Shown in pieces: positions 59,154-64,000 of a stretch of 64,000 bases of DNA. Numbering within the stretch: position 1 is the stretch's first letter; every line of letters begins with the position of its first letter. The stretch comes from Actinocatenispora sp963805605 (GTDB taxonomy: Bacteria > Actinomycetota > Actinomycetes > Mycobacteriales > Micromonosporaceae): contig CAWDUX010000003.1 in assembly GCA_963805605.1 (NCBI GenBank), forward strand, positions 62,001 to 126,000, read 5' to 3'. The translations under genes were made by a program, and so were the position numbers. Below the pieces are notes generated by a model. It saw only the letters and a program-made list of their open reading frames with translations. It was not told the origin of the DNA and did not search any database.

Positions 59154-60421
59154 TGGCGTACGCGATCGGGGTGGTTCTGTTCGCCCTGGGCATCCTGGTG
59201 TCGGTCTGTCTGCATGAGGCCGGGCACATGTTCACCGCCAAGGGCTTCGGGATGAAGGTGAGCAGGTATTTTGTCGGCTTCGGGCCGACGTTGTTCTCCT
59301 TCCGCCGGGGCGAGACCGAATACGGCGTCAAAGCGATCCCGGCCGGCGGTTTCTGCAAGATCGACGGGATGACTCCGCTGGAGGAGGCCGAGGAGGTCCC
59401 ACCGCAGGATCGCGACCGGGTGTTCTGGCGTAAGCCGGTGTGGCAGCGCACCATCGTGCTCGTCGCGGGTTCTGTGACGCACTTCATCCTGGCGTTCGTG
59501 GTGTTCTGGATCGCCGCCGCGTTCGTCGGGGTGCCGAACCCCAAGCTGAGCGACTACGCCACGCTCAAGGTCCCTGCGGTGATCGGCCCGGTCAGCAAGT
59601 GTGTACCGCGCACCTTCGACGCCAAGGCTCCGAACAAGTGCCGTCCGAGTGACCCGGGCGGCCCGGCGAAGGCGGCCGGACTGAAGTCCGGCGACCGGAT
59701 CACCTCGATCGCCGGCAAGCCCACCCCGACGTACAAGGATCTGGTCACCCGTATCCAGCACACACCGCCGGGACGGGTGTCGCTGCACTACCTACGCGCC
59801 GGGCACCCGCACTCCACGACAGTGACGCTGGTGAAGGCGCAGCGACCCACCGGCGGTTCGGTGGACAAGCCGGTGCTGTCCGACGTATCGGTGCTCGGGG
59901 TGACGCTGGCCAGTCAGGCCCAGCTGGGTATTCCGACGACCGTCACCTACGGCGCGGTCCGGGGCGTGCCCGAGGCCGGCAAGGTGTACGGGCGGACCTT
60001 CACAGCGATGGGGCACGCGGTGACGCGCATCCCGTCCAAGATCCCGAACCTGGTCACCGCCCTGGCGGGGGAGAAGCGCAGCGCCGACACCCCGATCAGC
60101 GTGGTCGGCGCGAGCCGGTTGGGCGGCGAGACCGTAGAGTTGCACGCTTGGTGGTTCTTCCTGATGCTGATGGCGCAGCTGAACCTGTTTGTCGGGGTCT
60201 TCAACCTGGTGCCGCTGCTGCCGCTGGACGGTGGACATGTGGCGATCGCCTGGTTCGAGAAGCTCCGCTCCTGGTGGGCGGCCCGTCGTGGGCGCCCCGA
60301 TCCGGGTCGGGTCGACTACCTGAAACTCATGCCGATCACCTATGCGGTCGTGATCGTGTTCGGCGGGTTGAGCCTGCTGACCGTCGCCGCGGACATCATC
60401 AATCCGATCACTCTGAATTGA
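59153..60421 (+). CDS. rip: Site-2 intramembrane metalloprotease (Rip/RseP family)
   Basis: Polytopic M50 protease that cuts anti-sigma factors and other membrane substrates. HEAGH (H21, E22, H25) lies in the first helix, a PDZ domain covers about 165-265 (PGGPAKAAGLKSGDRITSIAGKPTPTYKDLV over two strands), and the third zinc ligand is in NLVPLLPLDGGHV. 422 residues. The ATG at 59153 overlaps the dxr stop by one base and follows GGAAAGGA. Substrates are not visible; no sigma/anti-sigma pair is in the window. Confidence 0.93.
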   Translation: MAYAIGVVLFALGILVSVCLHEAGHMFTAKGFGMKVSRYFVGFGPTLFSFRRGETEYGVKAIPAGGFCKIDGMTPLEEAEEVPPQDRDRVFWRKPVWQRTIVLVAGSVTHFILAFVVFWIAAAFVGVPNPKLSDYATLKVPAVIGPVSKCVPRTFDAKAPNKCRPSDPGGPAKAAGLKSGDRITSIAGKPTPTYKDLVTRIQHTPPGRVSLHYLRAGHPHSTTVTLVKAQRPTGGSVDKPVLSDVSVLGVTLASQAQLGIPTTVTYGAVRGVPEAGKVYGRTFTAMGHAVTRIPSKIPNLVTALAGEKRSADTPISVVGASRLGGETVELHAWWFFLMLMAQLNLFVGVFNLVPLLPLDGGHVAIAWFEKLRSWWAARRGRPDPGRVDYLKLMPITYAVVIVFGGLSLLTVAADIINPITLN

Positions 60422-60431
60422 GGCGCTCACA

Positions 60432-61598
60432 ATGACCACCGTCAGTCTGGGCATGCCCGTGCTCCCTCCGCCGCCGTTGGCCGACCGCCGGCAGTCGCGG
60501 CAGATCATGGTGGGCAACGTGCCGGTCGGTGGCGGCGCACCGGTCAGCGTGCAGTCGATGACCACCACCCTCACCGCTGACGTGAACTCGACGTTGCAGC
60601 AGATCGCCGAACTCACCGCGTCGGGTTGCCAGATCGTCCGGGTCGCGGTGCCCTCCCAGGACGACGCCGAGGCACTGCCGGCCATCGCGAAGAAGTCGCA
60701 GATCCCCGTGATCGCCGACATCCACTTCCAGCCGAAGTACGTGTTCGCCGCGATCGACGCCGGCTGTGCCGCGGTACGGGTCAACCCTGGCAACATCCTC
60801 AAGTTCGACGACAAGGTCCGGGAGATCGCGAAGGCGGCCGGCGCCGCCGGCACACCGATCCGGATCGGCGTCAACGCCGGATCGCTGGACAAGCGGTTGC
60901 TGGAGAAGTACGGCAAGGCCACCGCGGAAGCGCTGGTGGAGTCGGCTCTCTGGGAGTGCTCGCTGTTCGAGGAGCACGGTTTCCGGGACATCAAGATCTC
61001 GGTCAAGCACCACGATCCGGTGGTGATGATCCGCGCCTACCGACTGCTCGCGCAGCAGTGCGACTACCCGCTGCACCTCGGAGTCACCGAGGCCGGTCCC
61101 GCGTTCCAGGGCACCATCAAGTCCGCGACCGCGTTCGGGGCGCTGCTGGCCGAGGGCATCGGCGACACCATCCGGGTATCGCTGTCCGCGCCGCCGGTCG
61201 AGGAGGTCAAGGTCGGCATCGGCATCCTGGAGTCGCTGGGGCTTCGGGAACGCGGTCTGGAGATCGTGTCCTGCCCCTCCTGCGGGCGCGCCCAGGTGGA
61301 TGTGTACAAGCTGGCTGAAGAGGTACACGCCGGCCTGGACGGCCTGCCAGTGCCGCTGCGTGTGGCGGTGATGGGTTGCGTCGTCAACGGGCCCGGTGAG
61401 GCGCGTGAGGCAGACCTCGGTGTGGCGTCGGGTAACGGTAAGGGGCAGATCTTCGTCCGGGGCAAGGTGATCAAGACCGTGCCGGAAGCCCAGATCGTGG
61501 AGACGTTGATCGAGGAGGCGCTGCGGATCGCGGAGGAGTCCGGGGCGGAGCTTCCGGAGGAACTGCGCGGTATGGGTGTCACCGTCGAGGTGCACTGA
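60432..61598 (+). CDS. ispG: 4-hydroxy-3-methylbut-2-enyl-diphosphate synthase IspG
   Basis: Iron-sulfur enzyme of the MEP pathway converting MEcPP to HMBPP. The 4Fe-4S ligands are C281 and C284 (SCPSCGRAQ), C316 (MGCVVNGPGE) and E323. The TIM-barrel shows PVSVQSMTTTLTADV and IADIHFQPKYVFAAIDAG; 388 residues. The ATG at 60432 is 10 bases after the protease gene, so dxr, rip and ispG form one operon. Confidence 0.96.
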   Translation: MTTVSLGMPVLPPPPLADRRQSRQIMVGNVPVGGGAPVSVQSMTTTLTADVNSTLQQIAELTASGCQIVRVAVPSQDDAEALPAIAKKSQIPVIADIHFQPKYVFAAIDAGCAAVRVNPGNILKFDDKVREIAKAAGAAGTPIRIGVNAGSLDKRLLEKYGKATAEALVESALWECSLFEEHGFRDIKISVKHHDPVVMIRAYRLLAQQCDYPLHLGVTEAGPAFQGTIKSATAFGALLAEGIGDTIRVSLSAPPVEEVKVGIGILESLGLRERGLEIVSCPSCGRAQVDVYKLAEEVHAGLDGLPVPLRVAVMGCVVNGPGEAREADLGVASGNGKGQIFVRGKVIKTVPEAQIVETLIEEALRIAEESGAELPEELRGMGVTVEVH

Positions 61599-61702
61599 GG
61601 ACCGGGCCGCACGGCGAGTGTGCTCGGTGTCCACGCCGGATGGGGCCGGTAGTGCGGCCAGCGCAACAGCATCGGACCCACCCGACCGGGTTCGCGGTCT
61701 GG

Positions 61703-61750
61703 CACGCTGGAAGGGTGCAGGACGGGGTGCCCGGAGGCGGGCTGTGTTGA
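61703..61750 (+). other. Candidate leaderless upstream ORF before the GNAT gene
   Basis: CACGCT (61703-61708) lies six bases before a GTG at 61715 that opens an 11-codon frame (MQDGVPGGGLC) ending at 61750. It is out of frame with the GNAT gene and overlaps its start (61744), so its translation could affect that of the gene. Confidence 0.3.
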
Positions 61751-62583
61751 CGGTTCCGGCCCGGTTGCTGAGCGATGCCGACCGGGCGGAGGCGCAGCGA
61801 CTTCTGGATCAGGAGCCGATCGCTGCCGCGCAGGTCGCGGAGCGTGTCGCGGCGGGCGGTCTGACCTGGTGGCGGGCCGGCGCGCGGGTGTTCGGCTATG
61901 GGCCGCCCGGGCAGTTGGAGTCACTGTGCTGGCTCGGTGCCAACCTGGTCCCGGTACATGCCGGTCCAGAGGCGATCGCCGGATTCGCCGAACTCGCCCG
62001 CCGTGAGGGTCGGCGGTGTTCCTCCATCGTCGGCCCGGCCGAGGCGGTACTGGACCTGTGGTCCCGGCTGGAGGACGAATGGGCGCCGGCCCGGGAGATC
62101 CGCTCCAGTCAGCCGCTGATGCTGGCAGACCGGCCGGCAGCCGTGACTCCGGACCCGGAGGTGCGGCTTGTGCGCAACAGTGAGGTCAGCGCGCTGTTCC
62201 CAGCGGCGGTGGCGATGTACACCGAGGAGGTCGGCGTGTCGCCGATCGCTGAGGCGGGGGGCCGGATCTACCGGCAACGGGTGAGCGAGCTGGTCCGGGC
62301 ACGTCGCGCGTACGCGAAGTTCGACCATGGTGAGGTCGTGTTCAAGGCCGAGCTGGCGGTGGTGACCCGACACACCGCGCAGGTGCAGGGCGTCTGGGTG
62401 GCGCCCCGCTGGCGGGGCCGGGGACTGGCGACCGCCGGGATGGCGGCGGTGCTCGCCGATGCGCTGAGCCGGGTCGCTCCCTCAGTGAGCCTGTACGTCA
62501 ACGACTACAACGATGCGGCGCGCAGGGTGTATGAGCGGTGCGGTTTCCGTACTGTCGGCACCTTCGCCACGGTCCTGTTCTGA
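61744..62583 (+). CDS. GNAT-family acetyltransferase (DUF4081-like N-terminal domain)
   Basis: N-acetyltransferase of 279 residues, corresponding in position to Rv2867c downstream of ispG (from memory). The N-terminal half (LESLCWLGANLVPV, CSSIVGPAEAVLDLW) is a family-specific domain; the C-terminal GNAT core binds acetyl-CoA in QGVWVAPRWRGRGLATAGM, followed by SLYVNDYNDAARRVYERCGFRTVG. The GTG at 61744 lies six bases after GGAGG. The substrate is unknown. A short upstream frame overlaps its start. Confidence 0.82.
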   Translation: MLTVPARLLSDADRAEAQRLLDQEPIAAAQVAERVAAGGLTWWRAGARVFGYGPPGQLESLCWLGANLVPVHAGPEAIAGFAELARREGRRCSSIVGPAEAVLDLWSRLEDEWAPAREIRSSQPLMLADRPAAVTPDPEVRLVRNSEVSALFPAAVAMYTEEVGVSPIAEAGGRIYRQRVSELVRARRAYAKFDHGEVVFKAELAVVTRHTAQVQGVWVAPRWRGRGLATAGMAAVLADALSRVAPSVSLYVNDYNDAARRVYERCGFRTVGTFATVLF

Positions 62584-62853
62584 CCCATCCATGCGACGCC
62601 GTGGGCACCCGTACGGCTGCGTCGATCTTGTACGTTCCGTTGCCTCGCCGGGTGGCTCATTTCCAGGTAGCTGGATACGGCGGGATTGCCACTCTAGGCG
62701 GTTATATCCCTTTTCTCCCGATTCGTCTGTCGGATATTTGCGCATGACAGGCCCGGCAGATGACACTCTCTGCGCACGTTGAGATAATTGTCTATATACA
62801 GAGAGTGATGAGCAACGTATTTTCGTTGGTCGAGAACAGACAGGGTGGTCGCG
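62584..62853 (+). other. AT-rich region upstream of the membrane protein gene
   Basis: 270 bases, clearly less GC-rich than the rest of the window (for example GGTTATATCCCTTTTCTCCC). It contains the promoter with flanking inverted repeat at 62760-62807. I see no coding sequence in it. Confidence 0.6.
62760..62807 (+). promoter_or_regulatory. Near-consensus promoter flanked by a 9-bp inverted repeat
   Basis: ATGACA (62760-62765) and GATAAT (62783-62788) are 17 bases apart, each one base from consensus. CACTCTCTG (62764-62772) and CAGAGAGTG (62799-62807) form a perfect inverted repeat around the -10 and expected start, as a repressor site would. Confidence 0.7.
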
Positions 62854-63381
62854 ATGGGGAGGATCGTCAAGACTCGGGGCGAGGGCGTCACCAAATACTA
62901 CTGGTACCCGGGCGAGAAGGCGGACTGGATCAAGGCCGCGATCTCGCTGGGCAGTGGTCTGGTCGTACTCGCTCTGGTCGCGCTACTCACCCACAGCGGG
63001 TTGTGGGCCTCGGTTCTGGGCACCTCGGTGACCGCGGGAGTGGCCGGTCTCAACTTCGGTCGTCGTGATGCCCGTGCCCTGCACAAGTTTCCGGAGGTCG
63101 CGGCGGCGCGTAAGGCGGCGATCGTGGACACCGGCCGCGCGTTGTGGCGCGCGATGGTGATGGGTTGCGGCGCTGCGGGTGCCGCGGTGCTTGTGGTCAA
63201 CATGTCCGCGCACGGGTTCGTCGCCGACTGGCTACTGCCGGTGGTGCCGGCCGTGGTCGGTGCGCTGGCCCATCAGGTCGGCATGCTCTACGAGCGGATG
63301 GTCGAGGACGCCGCCCAGAAGGCGAAAGCTGCGACGGCTGCCCCGCTGCACAGCGCCTCCGCCAGTAAGGTGGCGGCCTGA
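62854..63381 (+). CDS. Membrane protein of unknown function
   Basis: 175 residues. A conserved-looking start (MGRIVKTRGEGVTKYYWYPGE) leads to two pairs of hydrophobic segments (SLGSGLVVLALVALLTHSGLW with VLGTSVTAGVAGLNFG, then MVMGCGAAGAAVLVVNMSA with LLPVVPAVVGALAHQVGML), and an alanine-rich tail. I do not recognise the family. It stands alone between a strong regulated-looking promoter and a strong terminator, so it is a single-gene unit. An in-frame GTG at 62845 would add three residues. Confidence 0.72.
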   Translation: MGRIVKTRGEGVTKYYWYPGEKADWIKAAISLGSGLVVLALVALLTHSGLWASVLGTSVTAGVAGLNFGRRDARALHKFPEVAAARKAAIVDTGRALWRAMVMGCGAAGAAVLVVNMSAHGFVADWLLPVVPAVVGALAHQVGMLYERMVEDAAQKAKAATAAPLHSASASKVAA

Positions 63382-63446
63382 GCGCTGCCCGGACCTCCCC
63401 GCGGTACGGGGCCCCGGCCCCGCGCCGTGAAAGACGCCCGATGGCT

Positions 63447-63478
63447 ACGACCAGCAGTCCCTCGGGACCGCTGGTCGT
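63447..63478 (+). terminator. Terminator after the membrane protein gene
   Basis: ACGACCAGC (63447-63455) pairs with GCTGGTCGT (63470-63478); inside, GTCCC pairs with GGGAC past an A-C mismatch, loop of two. 66 bases after the stop. Confidence 0.75.
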
Positions 63479-63573
63479 CTGGCTGTCGTGGGTGTGTCGG
63501 TAGGCGCCTCATCCGGGCCGGACGGATCAGCAACTGCCACCTGGATGCAGGGCGCGATGGCGGGAGTGCGGTG

Positions 63574-63579
63574 TACTCT
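63574..63579 (+). promoter_or_regulatory. -10 element of the ArgA-like gene (leaderless)
   Basis: TACTCT lies seven bases before the GTG at 63587. Confidence 0.5.
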
Positions 63580-63586
63580 CGCTTCC

Positions 63587-64000
63587 GTGGATAGGAATGC
63601 ACGATCATGCATAGCCATTCCTTCATTCGTGCTCCGGCGTGCCCGCACCGCCGATGCCCGCGGCATCATCGAGCTGATCGACACCTATGCGGCCGACCGC
63701 CGCCTGCTGGTCAAGCCGGCCGTCACGGTGTACGAGGACATCCAGGAGTTCCGGGTCGCCGAACTCGACGGCGAGATCGTCGGCTGCGGCGCACTGCACG
63801 TCTTCTGGGAGGACCTGGCCGAGATCCGTACCGTCGCGGTCCGGCCGGACCGACGAGGCCACCGGATCGGTCAGCAGATCGTCACGGCCCTGCTGGATGC
63901 CGCCCGCGAACTGGGCATCACCCGGGTCTTCGTGCTCACCTTCGAAGTGGACTTCTTCGGCCGGCACGGCTTCCAGATCCTCGACGACCCGGCCGTGGAC
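63587..64000 (+). CDS. argA: ArgA-like amino-acid N-acetyltransferase (3'-truncated by window end)
   Basis: GNAT enzyme probably acting as N-acetylglutamate synthase, the first step of arginine synthesis, in the stand-alone form used by actinobacteria (Rv2747-like). Visible: LRRARTADARGIIELIDTY, LLVKPAVTVYEDIQEFRV, IVGCGALHVFWEDLAEIRTVAV, the acetyl-CoA loop RPDRRGHRIGQQIV, and FVLTFEVDFFGRHGFQIL. The frame is still open at 64000, after 138 codons of an expected 170 or so. GTG 63587 fits the -10; a GTG at 63629 (LRRARTAD) is the alternative. An ARG-box-like sequence is at 63605-63624. Confidence 0.82.
   Translation, partial: MDRNARSCIAIPSFVLRRARTADARGIIELIDTYAADRRLLVKPAVTVYEDIQEFRVAELDGEIVGCGALHVFWEDLAEIRTVAVRPDRRGHRIGQQIVTALLDAARELGITRVFVLTFEVDFFGRHGFQILDDPAVD
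63605..63624 (+). promoter_or_regulatory. Possible ArgR box at the start of argA
   Basis: TCATGCATAGCCATTCCTTC resembles Streptomyces ARG boxes as I remember them (CATGCAT followed by CCATT). It overlaps the 5' end of the gene, just after the predicted transcription start. A 7-bp inverted repeat AGGAATG/CATTCCT (63593-63622) overlaps it. Confidence 0.35.

Noticed and set aside
62808..63068. Short frame from ATG 62808 just after the inverted repeat
   Set aside because: It begins well placed for the promoter but runs out of phase into the membrane protein gene, turning into R/G/D-rich shadow sequence.
1..64000. CRISPR arrays, tRNA or rRNA genes, insertion sequences, prophage, SRP or RNase P RNA
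   Set aside because: I looked for direct-repeat arrays, transposase or integrase genes other than xerC, and conserved RNA motifs, and found none. A covariance-model search would be needed to exclude small RNAs fully.

Overview
The window is a high-GC actinobacterial chromosome segment. Genes are dense, many starts are GTG, and several gene families (GlnK with GlnD, an actinobacterial S16 with a long tail, DUF2469, a Rv2891-like LytM protein, a DivIVA-type protein after rlmN) are typical of Actinobacteria. Protein flavour suggests a member or relative of the Micromonosporales; the genus cannot be settled from sequence alone. From memory of the Mycobacterium tuberculosis gene order, the backbone (rnc, mutM, acylphosphatase, smc, ftsY, amtB, glnK, glnD, ffh, amidohydrolase, rpsP, KH protein, rimM, trmD, rplS, lepB, rnhB, DUF2469, yraN, comM-like, dprA, xerC, LytM protein, rpsB, tsf, pyrH, frr, cdsA, rlmN, dxr, rip, ispG, GNAT) follows Rv2925c to Rv2867c almost gene for gene, with lineage-specific genes inserted.

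Layout. 1-8862: end of plsX, rnc, a PIG-V mannosyltransferase, mutM, acylphosphatase, a small coiled-coil protein, smc and a HAD hydrolase. 8979-15305: an inserted block absent from the mycobacterial order as I remember it (SDR, P-loop kinase, DEAD-box helicase, FMN hydroxyacid oxidase, PhoD phosphatase). 15451-24456: ftsY, an APH-like kinase, the nitrogen-sensing set amtB-glnK-glnD, ffh and a secreted SGNH hydrolase. 24497-28326: amidohydrolase with a coupled kinase, a compact eukaryote/archaea-type ProRS, and an isochorismatase-like enzyme. 28466-34262: the S16/KhpA/RimM/TrmD/L19 translation operon, two signal peptidases, RNase HII, DUF2469. 34530-38894: YraN, ComM-like ATPase, DprA and XerC. 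38907-43398: two PLP enzymes, a LytM-fold protein lacking catalytic histidines, and a proline-rich membrane protein. 43652-51553: rpsB, tsf, pyrH, frr, cdsA, rlmN, a double-ended DivIVA-domain protein and a small membrane protein. 51890-57865: a metallo-beta-lactamase/Rieske fusion and a TetR-GlpD-PH operon divergent from an alkyl-DHAP-synthase-like flavoenzyme. 57948-64000: dxr, site-2 protease, ispG, GNAT, a membrane protein, and the start of an ArgA-like N-acetyltransferase.

How it works together: the window joins secretion (FtsY, Ffh, two LepB), translation (S2, S16, L19, EF-Ts, RRF, TrmD, RimM, RlmN, ProRS), MEP isoprenoid synthesis (Dxr, IspG), phospholipid synthesis (PlsX, CdsA) and nitrogen sensing. 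No tRNA, rRNA, CRISPR array, insertion sequence or prophage gene was found. About a dozen genes show a TANNNT-like -10 hexamer exactly 6-8 nt before the start codon, so leaderless transcription appears common. The most interesting places are the MBL-Rieske fusion (51890-53473), the TetR/AGPS-like divergent promoter with overlapping -10 elements (56188-56225), a hairpin that buries the ribosome binding site of the hydroxyacid oxidase gene (13462-13506), and the promoter with flanking inverted repeat at 62760-62807.
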